Of a stretch of 64,000 bases of DNA, positions 46,678-60,584 are shown piece by piece (within the stretch, counting starts at the first letter, position 1; every line of letters begins with the position of its first letter). The stretch spans positions 90,626,575 to 90,690,574 of the forward strand of contig NC_092872.1 of the NCBI RefSeq assembly GCF_028372415.1. The letters run 5' to 3'. The stretch is from Notamacropus eugenii. Taxonomy: Eukaryota; Chordata; Mammalia; Diprotodontia; Macropodidae. The position numbers and the translations under genes are program-made. The notes below the pieces were generated by a model. It was not told where the DNA came from and did not search any database. It saw only the letters and a list, made by a program, of their open reading frames with translations.

Positions 46678-49600
46678 GTGCGTTTGTTAGCTCCATTGTG
46701 TCACTGGAGTACGTCAGGACTTTTCAGCTCATTCATTTTGAGTGTTGCTTTGTAGGGGATCTTCTTTGCCTTCTAACTTCAAATAGCTATTACATGTCAT
46801 CTTCTCCCCTTTTTTGATCTTTACTCATAAGCAATATCTCTGAAATGAAATTAAAAGAAAAAAATGTGAATTGTGGGAAAATATTTTTTTTAAAATTTAT
46901 CTGATAAAGGTGTGAAATCCACAATCCGTAAAGAACTGACATACATCTATTAAACTGATGATGCATGGTAGAACATTTCAAAGGAGGAAATTCATATTAT
47001 TAATAACCACATGAAATATACTCCTACTCCATAATAGAGGAATGTAAATCAGGACAACCTTAGAATATCACCTTACATAGAATGACAAAAAGTAGTAAAA
47101 AATTTCCTGTTGGCTAGAATGCAGAGAAAATGTTGGTGGGGCTGTCAGCTGGTGAAATGTTTTTAAGAGTAATATGGTAATGTACAATGATAGAATCAGT
47201 TATGTATTTTGACTGGGTGATTATAGTACTAAGACTCTATCCGAAAAATGACTTGGAGACCATCTGCCTCAGGCTCTGTTTTACATCTAAGGAAACTGAG
47301 GTACAGAAGGTTTAAGTGTCTTGCCCATAATCACGTGGCAAGTAAGTAGCAGAGGGTCCTCAGGCTCTTAATGCAAAATCTGCCTTCTTTATCATTTAGA
47401 AATTAGAAACCCATATGTTCAGTGATTAGATAATGGCTGAACACATTATGGCATACTAATGTAAGAAATATCATTGGCACCAGAAGAACAAATACCAGTA
47501 AATGTGAAATACGCAAGGAATTATGGAAAAACAAAGTGATGCTAGTTGAGATCGGTAGAACCATAACTATACATTAACTACAACTGTGTTAAAACCTTAA
47601 CCAGCAAAAATGACAAAAATAGCTGGTTTCAGACTGGAAAGGGATATCGTACATATAACATTGTTTATTCATCAGTTGATTTGGTTGCCTTTAAATGCTA
47701 AGGATTTTATGTAAAATTTCTCTCCTTAGTTAGTATGATTTTTAAAAATTATTTTTGCTAATAGTTATTTATAGTAAAATAAAAATTTTAAATAGCATTA
47801 GAAAATATGACTTTTCCAGTGATGGAGTAGGATATTATCTACCATCTTCATAATAACCAAGATAAACTTGAAATGAAATGAAAAACAAAACTCTGCTTGT
47901 TCATTCATAAGAGCATAGATTTTTGAGTTGACAGAGACTTAGGAGACTCTTATCAGATGGGGAAACTGAGGCAATAAAAGTTTAAGTCATTTGCTCATGG
48001 TCATAGAAGTACTAAGTGTGAAAATTGAGATTTGATCTCAGACTTCCTGACTCTTTCCATTATGCCGTTTTGCTAATCCATAGACTAGATTTCTACGAGC
48101 AGTTATAAGATACTCTTAATGTTTTGGAAAAGCATAATTTTTTGTTGTTGTTTTTTTTTTTGACAGTACAAACATCTTATTTATAGCACTTTGAAGTTAA
48201 GCCCGTAACTTCTAGACCAGGGATGCACATGTGTTTACTGAGAAGTCACAGTGTAATATTTCATTTAGTAGAATTGTATTTTTTAAAAAAATTTATTGTT
48301 TTTTTAATTGTATTTTGATGCCAAGTTGGAATATTGCTTTCTATTAAGAAAACTTGTAGCAGTTCTCATTCTTTTCATCTCATGAGTTTGTGTATTTTGC
48401 TAAAGTTGTCTTTTGCTTCTCCCCACCTCAAGAATTGTACTTCCTTCCCATAATTTTGTAGTATTTACATGAAGGGAAAAACTCTATGGTAACCTAGCTA
48501 TGTAACATTTTAAAATATTTTTATTATGAATAACCCACATTCTTAAGTCATCTAGTTTTATTGTCAAATATTCAAACATTTGACCATAGGTTGGTTCCAT
48601 TTCTGAAAATAGAAGTATTTATCTTTATGAAAGGGAGTGCTTCTGACCTTGGTTCCTGAGCTTTGCCGTTTGGGAATAAAGTTTGTTTTGTCTCTCTCAA
48701 CATGAATTTTGAGTTGAGATCCTTCCTGCATCCTGTGACTTCTGATGCTGACTGAATAATTTTAACGTTCACGAATTTTAGTGTTGGTTGTTGTCTTTAA
48801 TGTAGATTTATGCAAGTGCTCAGCATTTAGAACCCTCGCTGATTTTGGCAGGTGGATCTTACTGCTCCCACCTTATGAAACAATATGGCAACATAGCCTG
48901 TGTACTATTCTGGGAGTTCAGGAGGCTCTTCTTGCTGGTCACATTCATGACATTGAGAACCTGGTAGAAAGTAAAAACATTCTCAGCACCTTTTTGATTT
49001 TTCCTTTTGAAGCCTGGTAAGTGACAGCATGTTCTCTGTACCTTTCCAGTCTTCTAGAGTTCTGGACTTGGAGTCAGCAAGACCTGAATTCAAATTCTGC
49101 CTTTTACACTCATGGGCTGGGTGACTCTGGGCAAGTCACTTGACTTCTAACTCTCAGTTTCCTCATCTGTAAAGTGGGGTTAATAATAGACCCTACTTCA
49201 GCGGGTTGTTGTGAGGTGAGGTTGTTGTGAGATGAGATAATGTGAGTGTATTATTATTCGTGAGAGAGATAAAGTACTTAGGAAACCTTCAAATGCTATA
49301 TAAATGCTAGCTATTACCATTATTTCTTAATACTTTACTCTTCTTCATGCACTCTAAAATTCAGCTTATTTTCAGTTCCTGAACATTCCCCGTTATCTCT
49401 CATCTCTCTGCCTTCTGTCTGTCCTCCATTCCTGGAATGCTCTGCCTCCTTACCTCTGCCTCTTATTTTCTCTGGCTTCCTTCAGGAATTACTCAAATTT
49501 CACTTTTTACAACAAGCCTTTCCCAGTTCTTCCACCTACTAATGCCTTCCCCTCTCAAACTGCTTTCCATGTATGCTGATATATCTCCTATCTACCTAGT

Positions 49601-50222
49601 TATTTACATGTTCACTGCACCATTAGAATGGAAACTCCTTAAAGAGTATCTTTGTAACCCAAGTGATTAGCACAGTGCTTGGCATATGGAAATTACTTAC
49701 TAAGTACTTGAAGACTGACGGAATGGCAAATGCTAATGATGTTGGAGGGCAGAGCAGTGTTGTCTGTGCCCTGGCTTTGAGAAGCTCTTGTTTATTCTGT
49801 TTGTCCCAGTCTTTCTTCCTAGTTGAATTCAGCGTGTACACTGATTTTCTGCTTCTATTTTCGTTGTTTCCTTCTTTTAACAATTAGTAGTGACTCTATA
49901 TACTCTGCTTTTTCCAAAATTGAAAAAATTCTTCTCATTTATAGTTTTTAATTATATTAAAGCATTCCATTACATTTGTATGCCATAGTTTATCTAGCCG
50001 TTCTTCAACTTGGAGATAGTTAGCTTGTTTCTAGTTCTTTGTAAAGAAAATAATGCTGTTATAAATCTTAGACATTAAATATTCTTGAAGTTGCTTGGGG
50101 ATTGGAAAAGAAAGATGTCAAGATCCCTCCAGTTTTAAGATTTGTCATTTCAGTAAAGAAAAATATATTTATATATATTTACAAATGCTGCATTCTGATA
50201 TATTATTTCTCTTTTTCATTAG
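46678..50222 (+). other. CLEC16A: CLEC16A intron 9
   Basis: It contains an old L1 3' fragment in plus orientation (46905-47215 and 47395-47760) split by a MIR (47220-47395), a second MIR at 47905-48070, a plus-oriented SINE at 49055-49320, an L2-like tail at 49610-49710 and a minus-oriented L1 piece at 49890-50090. An open stretch at 48806-49016 with splice-like ends is discussed in the findings. Confidence 0.6.
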
Positions 50223-50336
50223 GTTTTCTTAATTATACACTATGCGCCACTGGTGAACTCATTAGCTGAAGTCATTCTGAATGGGGATCTGTCCATGTTC
50301 TGCTGTAGGTCTGAACAAGATGTTCAGAGAAGTTCT
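50223..50336 (+). CDS. CLEC16A: CLEC16A coding exon 10 (residues 320-357)
   Basis: Acceptor TCATTAG, donor GTAAGT. Reads VFLIIHYAPLVNSLAEVILN, then GDLSMFCCRSEQDVQRSS. The end differs from the remembered human sequence at several consecutive residues (human has an EMYAKT-like run where this has MFCCRS), after which EQDxQRSS returns. The exon ends on a whole codon. The next exon in human (starting AKPSIRC) was not found in this window. Confidence 0.95.
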
Positions 50337-53300
50337 GTAAGTCTTTCACTTTCATAATGTACTTTGACTATGTTAATGAAAGAGTACATTGAATTTTTTT
50401 TGTAAGGTCAAAATTGGTGTTTTGTTTGTATAATTAAGAGAGGTTGAGAGAGGCAGATAGACCAATGGATAAAGGGCAAACTTTAGATCTAGATTGACCT
50501 GGATTCACATTACCTTGAAGACACACTGGGCAGCTTAAGATCACTAAAACTTTTGGGGCCCCGGGCAGTGATGTGTTTCACCTTGGTATGAGGAATTTCC
50601 TCATCTTTGAGGTCCCTAAACTAATGAAATTGCAAGTATGGGCACAAAACCAGAAGTCTTTCTCTGAGCAGCTTTCCTAGATCCCCTCCGGTGCCACTTT
50701 TCTTCTCTCTTCCTCCTCAGGTTACCTTCTGTTATATTTATTTGCATATATGCTGTATATGCTCTCCATAGGATGTTGGTTCCTGAAGAGAAGGGACTGT
50801 TTCATTTTTTTCCCTGTTATGTCCATTGCCAAACGATATTTTGTACATAGTAGCCTTAATCCATATTTGTTGAATTTGAAATTTGAAGTGAATTAGCAGG
50901 CCTTAAAGTCAGAAAGATCTACATTCAAGCCTCATCTCTGACCCATCATGGCTGTGTGACCTTGGGAAAATCACTTAGAGAATTTGCGCTCCAGGAAACT
51001 CTCTTAAGACCTGAAGTTGCTGAGCACTGGCTGATCTGCCTTGATAGGAGGAGCTCCCTTGACAGGAAGCTACTGACCCCCATGGGGAACAACTTGAGAA
51101 AGTTGTATGTAAGTGGGCCAGGTCACCCACTTATTCTCTTCAGATTAATACACAGAACATCCTCAAATAACCGTGTGCTTCATTTAAGTACAAAATGGCA
51201 TTCCTAGATATAAAGATTCTGTTGTATAAAATCCATTCTTATCCTTACGTATTATGAGTAATAGACGTGTAAATATTTTTTGTGTCTGAAGTGAAAAGGG
51301 TTACTTAGCAGCTGTTGAGTTTTCTTTAACCATATCTAAACACATGATTAACAGATTGTCTTGAAATATGTGAGAGACTTAACACAGTATAATTTCTTTA
51401 GGTTCTGCCTTATGTGAACTGCTGTAGTATATCTGAATCATGTAGTGATGAAGGAAAATATTGAAGTCTTCAAAATTTCTGATAATTTTTTATAGTTATT
51501 CTTTGTAGAATTTAGCAAAATCAGTGGGCACAAGAAGAGATTGGTGACCTCTCTCTAGGACTGAGAGAGTACTGAAACCCATATCCTAAAAGAATTATTT
51601 GAAGGAGCTGGGTATGTTTGCCTTGAAAAAAGTTGCAGGGGATATAATAGCTCTCTTTAGGTATTTGAAGAGCTGTGATATGGAAGAGAGATTAGACTTG
51701 TTTGGATCAGCTGGATAGAAGGATTAGATGCACTTGATAGAAGTTTGAAAGAGATACATTCAATTTCAGGTTTAAGAAAAACTTCCAAAAAATTAAATTT
51801 ATTTAAAAGTAAAAAGTGGAGTGCTTGCAGAAAGAGGGTGAACTTTCACATCACTTAAGGTCTTCAAGTAGAATCTAGGTAATAATTTCTTAGCGATGCA
51901 TTGGACCTGGAAACACTTGAACTCCCTTTAAAGTCTGACATTTTATAAATCTTTTATTTTTCTTGTGGTTTCTTCCTCCTCTCAAGGATTAAAATCATAC
52001 TTCTTGAGAATTTAGGGATAAAATGAGTACTTTTGTGCAAATACCTTATGAAAGTCTCTGATAAATATTTAATTGAATTGAGTTAATGAAAGAATACTAA
52101 GTCTGATGGTACCTAAAGTCTAAGAGATGCTATTAGTGCTCTATCAAAGATTGCAGTTATATGCAGTCCCCATTTCAGTGGTTCATTTGTAGGATGAAGA
52201 AACTAGTGGAAGATGTGATGTCTTAAGGAATAAACCAGGAAATCACAGTAATGTGGTCTGCTGGTTTGCTAATTCAGCAAGGGATAAATGCAGAAAGTTT
52301 TGGAGACTTCTACATGTGTGACACACACTTCAGTCAAACTCTCTAACATGGAGGAGGACCCAGAAAGGAGTGCAACAGAGATACAGCTCTTTTAGCCAGA
52401 TTTTTTTTCTGTTTAAATAATCTCCTCCTCCTCTTGTACTGTACACATCAGGACTTGTATTTTACTCACTACTTGGTATGAGGTAAACTGAAAATGAGAC
52501 TTGAGTTGAATGTGAAAAAATCAGTTGTTAGAGTGAAAGTGTCATCTTCCTTATCCTGATGTGAAAATTTGAAGTCACATATTGGTCTTCTGGTGACCAC
52601 AGTTTAAATTTGGGAAGAGTTAAAGGTAAATGTAGTGTAACTTGTTTGACAGCAGTCAGGGTAAGATTGCCTTCCTTCCTGATGAGTGAGAACTGCCTCC
52701 TCTTGTTTCCTGTACAAGTCAGATGGGGTTTTATCACACTTGTTTTAAGTGTCTTGGTCTTTTTTAACCTACTTTCTCCTTCCCGTAACATGTAGATGAG
52801 TTACTGGTACTGTTTCATGTTACCAGCAGACCTTTCACAAAATAAAACCAAGATTGAACAGGAGAGGAGTTATTTGAAGAATATGTATATTAGCATTAAA
52901 TTCAAATACAGCAGCATAGTACGTGAAATGTACAATTGAAATTTATATGTTGAAATATGTTGTTTAGAACTAAAAATATGTTTGTAAGGGTAACTTTTAC
53001 TATTCTAATTGTCTTGCAAAAGCAAAATAATGGCTTCTGGTTTAAGGAAATGTAATACAAGCGCCCTAAGCCTGAAACTGGTAGTACTTTGTTATTTTTC
53101 TGAAAGGAACGTAAATTTTTTCTGTAGGATTTGCATAAGTGCTTTTTGTTATATCAGGTTGTCTTCCATTATCTTGAGTTGTTTTGTCCTTTTTGATTCA
53201 CAGAGCTAAGTTAGTTTTAATGTACTTTGGTTTAAAACAAGAAATTAAGAGAGTTCTTATTACACTTTCGGTGGGAGCAAGGCTGGTCAGGAATCATGAA

Positions 53301-56079
53301 ACTCCATTAGAAGTAGACTATCAAAACTTGAAAGAATTTGAAAATCTGTTGAATACATGGGGTTTGATTTACCTCTTCTTTTAGGCAACATGATTTCCAG
53401 GCAAGAAAATGAACTTTAATTCAGGTTTCAAATCCTAGTTCTAATACTTGGTGATTGTGGAAAGTCACTCTATTTCTCAGCTTCTGTAGCTGTAAAATAG
53501 GCATAATGTTCCCTGACATATCATCTCTGGAACATGGGAAGATCTGTTAGTTAATATGAAATACAAATAGGCAATCTAGACTACAGTTCATGATAAAAAG
53601 TTCCAAGGATTTCATTGGACTGCAACACCATGAAATAGTAGCCAAAAAGCCTAATTCAGTTTTTGGCTTCATTAAGAAAGGATAGTGTCCGGAACAAGGA
53701 TGGTGATATCCTCTACTCTGCCCTGGTCAAGCCACATGTACAGTATTGAGTTTAATTGAGGGCATCACATTTTAGGAAGGGTGTTAATAAATAGGAGTAT
53801 ACCTGGAGGAGGGTGCTTAGGATTATGATAGGTCTATAAGAATCAGTTGAAGGGACTAAGATTATTTAATCAGGAGCATAGAAGATTTAGTGGTTTTGTG
53901 GGGAAGGAGACAATGGCAGAGGGCTAAACCTATAGCAGACATTTACTCAACACAAATTAATTGACAGGGTCGATTGATGTTTAAGTGTTGTGAGTTACAT
54001 CAGTGTGAAAAGTAGACACCTCTGGGAACCTCACTGGCTCATGTCTAGGACCTACTTTAATAAATTAGAGTAGTCACAGGATGTTGGGTGCCCTGGAGAT
54101 CTGAAACATCTCCCATTGGTGAATCATTTATCCTGTACACAAGAAGACCTAATATTACTGATAGTATTATTCTGTTAGAGAATTCTCACAGGGATCTTTC
54201 ATGGATAAACAAACTACTTACTTTTCTTACTTGTATGTTTGCTCATTTAGAATACTAATGATCTACTTTGGGTTTCTCAGGCATTAATTAGTGTGAAATG
54301 TTATCATGTTGTTTTTCCAGTATATGTAATTTAAATCAGACATTACATATTGTCTTCTACATATCAAAGCATCTTAACTTCAAATCATGATTATAATTTC
54401 GTTACGTGTTATAGTATAACCTTGACCTCATGTGTGAGCTAAGAGTTAATGATGGTGTTAAGCATGCATATCCTTGGTTCTGAAAGCAATAATAGGTTCC
54501 TGGGATGCAGTTGATAGTGATTGAGGGAGCAGGAGCAGGGGGAGGAGGGAATAGACTTCCATAAATCAGGTTCCTTAATTGGTAGGTTATAAAATGTTTC
54601 CACAAAGAATTAGAACTCAATTTGTGTTTTCCATTTTCACATGGTTATTGTGGTTTATCACAGTAATCCCTTAATGGAGTTATAGCTCCATAGTGCAGTT
54701 ATTTCCTGAAGCATTCAGTGTGTTATTCTGGCTAAATAAGAATATTTAGTAGAATAAAAGAAAAATCGCAGTGTACGCTTCAAATTCTGGAGTACTCCAT
54801 TGCCCATACAGTAGGTTTATATTTAGAAAATCCTTATAGCTTTTTCTGTAATGGACAGTCTGAGCCTTGGAATCAGACCAGAATTCAAATCCTCCTTCAG
54901 ATACTAATAAGCTTTATGATCTTGGGCAAGTTACTTATTTCCTCAAAATGGAAATAATAACAGCACCTATCTCATAGGGTTTTTGTAAAGATGAAATGAG
55001 ATAACATATATAAAATGGGTTGATTTTAAAGTGTTACGTAATTGATAGCTATACTTATGTTTTTAGTGTAGATTTGTGATGTCATTGGCATAGGGAACTT
55101 CCAGCGAGGAGGCTCCTTTTGTCAATGCAGATCCAATTAGTCAACAGGCATTTATTGAGTGCTTTCTTTGTGCCAGGTACAATTCTAGGCATTGACAAAG
55201 CGTGAAGCAATTCCTTTTCTCCAGGTGCTTAGAAATCATCTGGCCCTGCATCCTTACTTTATAGATGAAAGAACTTGAGTCACAGAGAGAGGTTCAATTA
55301 CTTCTTGATCAGTGGTTGAGGAATGGGATTTTGTGGTTAATCAAATGTGCTTAGCATAGTGAATTGAAAAAGCCTTGGAGTCAGGAAGTTTTTGGTTCAG
55401 GTCCTTCTCCTGACATGTTGGCTATGTGACGCTGGGCATGTCATTTAACTTTTCAGGACTCTAGACAACTTTCTTGGCCAGTAAATTGAAAGAGTACCAA
55501 CTGGCATTTGTAGAGGGTGTTTCCTTTTCTGGGAATTCTCAGTACCAGTGAAAACACATTAATATGTGTGTTCCTTGAAAGGTTACATTCCTGAAGAAGT
55601 AGAACATAATGCAATTCTTAATAGAAGGACACTTAACATAGATACTTCAGAAATTCCCAATTTTACAGTAGATGCTCTCCTCTAGAGCAGAAAATAAACC
55701 TGTACAACTCAGGAGATAGTCTCTGAGAGAATTGCTTTGGCCAAAAAGTTATCACCTTGTTGCCAACTTGGTAACAAGCTTCTCTGTATTTAGCTAGGCT
55801 GGCCCTCACAAAATAAATACAGAAACTATTCAGTAATGCACAGGATGAACTATAGTTCTTAACATAGTGAGTGAAATTTGTCCTCACAGGTACTGCTGAG
55901 ACTTAGTTGAATGAGACCTATGACTGAGATGTGACTTTAGAAAGGAATATTTAATCCAAAAGAAGCAAGATAGATAATAGATTTAGGTGAGGGGTAGGGC
56001 TGGACTAATGTTGTATATTAATAAGAAATACCAGAAACTGTTACTATGCTAGTAGTCAAAGGGGATGAAGACATAGTTT
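50337..56079 (+). other. CLEC16A: CLEC16A intron 10, first part
   Basis: L2-like ends lie at 50760-50880. A plus SINE lies at 54850-55050 (AATTCAAATCCTCCTTCAGA, ATGAAATGAGATAACATATA). 53560-53970 is old repeat-like text. No exon and no other gene were recognised. Confidence 0.5.
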
Positions 56080-56800
56080 TCAAAAGAAGAATCAAAAACT
56101 TATCCATATGAAAAAATGCTTCAAATAACTAATAAGACAAATGCAAATCCAAACAACTCTGACCTTTCACCTTATACTTAGAAAATTGGCAAAGATGACA
56201 GAAGATGGGAATTACCAATATTGGAAGGATTGTGGAGTTACAGGCTTGTTGATGGAACTGTGAGTTGGTCCAACCATTCCGGAAAGTAATCTGGAATTAG
56301 GCAGATAAAGTGACTAAAATGTCTCTCTGCCCTTTCACCTAGAGATCTCAGTAGTAAGCATACACTCCAGCATGTCATTGACCATTAAAAGAAAGGATCC
56401 ATATACACAAAATATTTATAGCAGCCTTTTTTTTTTTTTTTTTTGTGGCAGCAAAGAAACAGAAACTAAGTTGTGGTCCATAATATGATGAAATATTACT
56501 GTGCTATAAGAGACAGATGTGATGAATACAGAGCAGCATGAAATGATTTATATGAAATGATGCTAAACTAAGTAGAGGCAAGAAAATAGTATAGACAATG
56601 ATGACAATATTGGAAATGAAGAATAACCACTAAAGAGTTGAAATTGACTATAGTGAAATTATAAAGCCCAAGGTTGGCCAAAAGAAGAGACATGAGAAGA
56701 TACTTCTTGCCCCACTCCCTTGCCGAACTAGTTGTCTGAATGTGAAACACTGCATATAACATCAAATTTTTTTGATGTCTTGATTAGTTTTGTTGAATTT
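56080..56800 (+). mobile_element. Old L1 3' fragment, plus orientation
   Basis: Sense L1 text is seen: AAACAACTCTGACCTTTCAC (early in the 3' part of ORF2), GGAACTGTGAGTTGGTCCAA, ATGATGAAATATTACTGTGC (ORF2 end) and TGTGAAACACTGCATATAAC (3' untranslated). A run of 18 T at 56427-56444 lies inside it. Confidence 0.75.
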
Positions 56801-58040
56801 TTTGTCTTCAGAAAAACTCCTTATTGTAAGAGATAATTCTGGGAGAAGGGAACACAGAGAAAAATGTAGACATTATTACAAACAGAAGATATCAATAAAA
56901 ATCTATTTTTTAAACAAAATCCCCAGCACAAATTGAGAATGGTGGGAAATTTCTCTCCAAACTGGCAAGCATCCATTTCTCTGTCTCGATTCTCTTAGTG
57001 ATATCTATAAGAATCATAGCCAAGACAGTGCTGCCTCTACACGTTGTTCCTCTGGTAAAGTATAAACTTCTTAAGAGCAGGGATTGTTTCTCTTTTGTCT
57101 GAATATTTCAAGTGGCTAGCACAGTTCCTGGCACATAGTAAACATTTAATGAATGCTTGTTGAATGATCTACTTTGTAACTCTAGAGTGTACTTAATATG
57201 TGATATTGTCTATTATACCTCTCAAAGATTTATATGATACTTAATTAAACATTAAAGGCATAAACATTCAGATGCAGGATTTGGAACCGAAAGGGATTTT
57301 GTTTTATGAATACAGGAGTGAAGGTCCAAAGAAGTTGAGTCCTTTTCCAAGGTCACTCAGGTTGTAAGAGTCAGGTTTCAGATCTAAGTGAGGTAAATGC
57401 TCTTTCCTTTGCACCATTTTGTGCAAATTTTCTCATTTTTATTGAAGGTTAAAATATATCATATGTCTTGGAAATAAGTGAATGAGTGTGTATTTCCACA
57501 GGTGTTGTTTGGTTTAACCCTAGCTGAAGCAGCAAGGTATCTTGAGGGGTAGAAAGGAGGAAGAGGCAGGTGAGTGAAGACCCTGAACCCAGCAGCCATC
57601 AAAATAGCAGTATACCCCACACTATTGACCCTGCTTCAGCTGAGCACCAACAGCCATCATCCAGGGAAGGTAAACCCTCTGGAGATAAGGCCTGGCAAAT
57701 ACTTCTGCAGATGCTGTATCCCCTGACTACTCAGCAGCTGTAGATACTTTCGACCCAGAAAAGAAAGTTCTGACCACTAAAGTTCTGGGAAGTGTCAAGG
57801 TTCATCATCAAAAACATAGAAAGTTTATAAGTTGAAATGATGTTAAAAAATGGACATTATCATCCACTTTGATATTGTACTCTAAGAACCATTTGACTTT
57901 TAGTTGAAACCTTCTCTGTGTAATGTCTCCCTTATTGGGACATGAGTTTCTTGAGAGTGGAGACTCTATTTTTATCCTCAGCACTTAGTACAGTGCTTTG
58001 CATATATAGTAAGCAGTAAATAAAATATTTTTTTCATTCA
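56801..58040. other. CLEC16A: Intron 10 with L2-type ends
   Basis: L2-like ends lie at 57055-57170 (GGCTAGCACAGTTCCTGGCA) and 57935-58025. A stretch at 57500-57780 has no repeat or exon that I can name. Confidence 0.45.
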
Positions 58041-58530
58041 TTCACATTATTGTGGTCATCCTGTGTATTTTCCTGGCTCTACTCATTTTATTCTGTCAGT
58101 TAACACAGATTTTTCTGAGTTTCACTGAATCCTTCATATTTGATATTTTTCTGTAGCAAAGTATATTCACTTTGTTTTCAGTTTTTTGTTACAAAACAAT
58201 AAGTGCTACTATGAATGTTTTTGTATATCTAACTCCCTCTTCCCCTACACTTCTTTGGACTATATGTCTTGTAGTTATATTATGGGATCAGAGTATGTGT
58301 AGTTTTGTACCTTTTGGGTATAATGCTAAGTTGTTTTGCAGAATGATTAGAACAATTCACAACTTCACCAACAGCACATTCGTGTACCCGTTCTCCCACA
58401 TCCTTTCCAATAACTTTGATTTTTTTATCATCCTTGCTAGTCTGATGGAAGGTGTTACTACAGAGCTGCTTTTATTTGCATTTTTATTAGTGATCTGGAG
58501 CATCATTTCACGTGGTAGTTGATAGTTTGT
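58041..58530 (-). mobile_element. Old L1 ORF2 fragment, minus orientation
   Basis: Antisense L1 text: GTGCTACTATGAATGTTTTT, ATTATGGGATCAGAGTATGT, CCAACAGCACATTCGTGTAC, TTTATTTGCATTTTTATTAG. Strongly diverged. Confidence 0.7.
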
Positions 58531-60304
58531 GGTAGTTGATAATTTGAGCTAGATTGTTTGGATTTTCAGATGGATGAAAGTTTATTATATTTTTATCTTT
58601 ACCAATATAGTACTCATCAATCCATAGCTTATTCCCTTAGAGGAAGTGCATTTTCATGTCAGTAGCAGTACCAATTTAGGTTTTTCTTTTCACATTAGCC
58701 TTAGTTGCATTATCAGATCCCTATGCTGGGATTTTGCATTCCAGATGTACTTTTGGGCTTTAGTTCAAGAATCATATATTACTCAAAGTTTGGCGTACAA
58801 TATATGCATACTTATGCATCATCTTATAGTTTATTCAGTCTGATATGTACTTATTTGATCGTTTCATTCTGGAATGAACATATATATACTTTTCAGTGAT
58901 TATATCGTGCTTACAATTCATAGCCTATTTTAAAGCTGTCCAAGCCAATACCATTGTCTGCATTTTGGTTCATCTTATGTTGCTTTGGTAATCATTGGTT
59001 TTGAATAATAGGATAATATGTGTGCTTGAGCTGAGAACACAGTGTCTTTCCATGTTGTTTGCAGACTTAATCATCCAAAGATCTCAAGAACATACACTAG
59101 GTAACTGCATAAAAACAAGCCTATTGGTTTGAAAGCTTTCTGCATTCTGGGTTTATTTTAAAGGACAGGGATTGCTTAGGTTTTTGGGGAGGTTCTATGG
59201 TGCAGTGGAGAGAACACTAGGCCTGAAATCAGAAAGGCCTGAGTTCAAATTTAGCCTTAGATGCTTGCTAGCTGTGTGAGCCTGAGGAAGTCATTTAACC
59301 TCTTTTTACCTCAGTTTCATCATTTGTAAAATGAGGATAATTATGGCACTTTCCAGAGTTGTTATGAAGATCTAATGAGATGATATTTATAGAAGGCTTA
59401 AGTAGAATGCCTAGCCCAGAGTAGGCACCATGTAAGTGTTAACCATTATTGTTGTTTGTATTATTGTTGTATCACTTCTTCTGGATACTGACTCAAGAAT
59501 GTATTAGTAATAAAGTATTGAATTTTTGCAACTCTCTCTGCAGTATGCTACGTACATTAAACATATAAGTTTAGTCTAAATCCTCAGTGTTTCTGATTTC
59601 CTGTGTTTTGGGAAGGTAGTATATGAAATTGTTAACTTCCCCTTAGTAAGACCTTTATTGAGATATAATAAGACTAGTGGGAAGGAAGTTGTTTGTCTGA
59701 GAAAATAATATTTCCCCTCAGTTCTCACAAATCTTTAGCATCATTTATAGATTCGTCATCTAACATAAAAGATAGTGGTACTTTAAAAGCATGAATATTT
59801 TTATGAGCACAAATTCCATGTATCTTTTTAAGAAAAAAATTTATTCTCTCATCGTGAAGTCCCTTAACTGATCTTAGTAACCTCGAGGACACCTATAGTT
59901 ATAATAGCCAAGCTAAAGGGATTTTATGGGAGTTTCCTTTCTGTTAAGAGAATTAATTTCATTGCATGTTCCACTTGTTAAACATGATTTGTGATTTATG
60001 CTTTCTGCTTTTATAGATTCAAATAGAATTTTAGTGAACAATAATGCTAATCAGCGGCCATAGGGAACTTCAAATTGCCTAGTTTACTCCTAGGCACTAT
60101 CTGTGGTGTTAGAAGAATGTAGTTTCCTTAAAGCCTCCATTCTTTGCTTTTGCTAGAGAAAGATGTAAATATCAACACCTGTTCTCATATTCGCTATTCA
60201 CAATGAAATGTATTTAACTGAAGACTGCCTTATTTTACCCTTCAGGTTTATTTGCATTTTTAACCTGGATGTCTCAGAGTATCCTAATAGAAAGATAGGC
60301 ACAT
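58531..60304. other. CLEC16A: Intron 10 with one plus-oriented SINE
   Basis: A SINE lies at 59193-59445 (ATGGTGCAGTGGAGAGAACA, TGAGTTCAAATTTAGCCTTA, GAGTTGTTATGAAGATCTAA). The rest shows nothing recognisable. Confidence 0.5.
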
Positions 60305-60535
60305 ATTGTTGTTGAGTCATTTCAGTCATGTCCTACTCTTTGTGATCTCATTTTGGGTTTTTCTTGGCAAAGATACTGGAGTGGTTTGCATTTCCTTCTG
60401 CAGCTTATTTTACAGATGAGGAACTGATGCAGACAGTTAAATGACTTGCATCCAGCTAGGCAGTATATGGGGCAGAATTTGAATTCATGAAGATGAGTTT
60501 CTATCCACTATGCCACCTAGTTTCCCCTAGAAGAG
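60305..60535 (-). repeat. Long marsupial SINE, minus orientation
   Basis: TTGTTGAGTCATTTCAGTCA then TTTCTTGGCAAAGATACTGG and, at the head end, CTATCCACTATGCCACCTAG. Homologous to 10048-10299 and 21895-22140. Confidence 0.85.
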
Positions 60536-60584
60536 ATACAGAGGTGTAATATAATCAGAGATTCAGAACCTCTTGAACTGCTGC

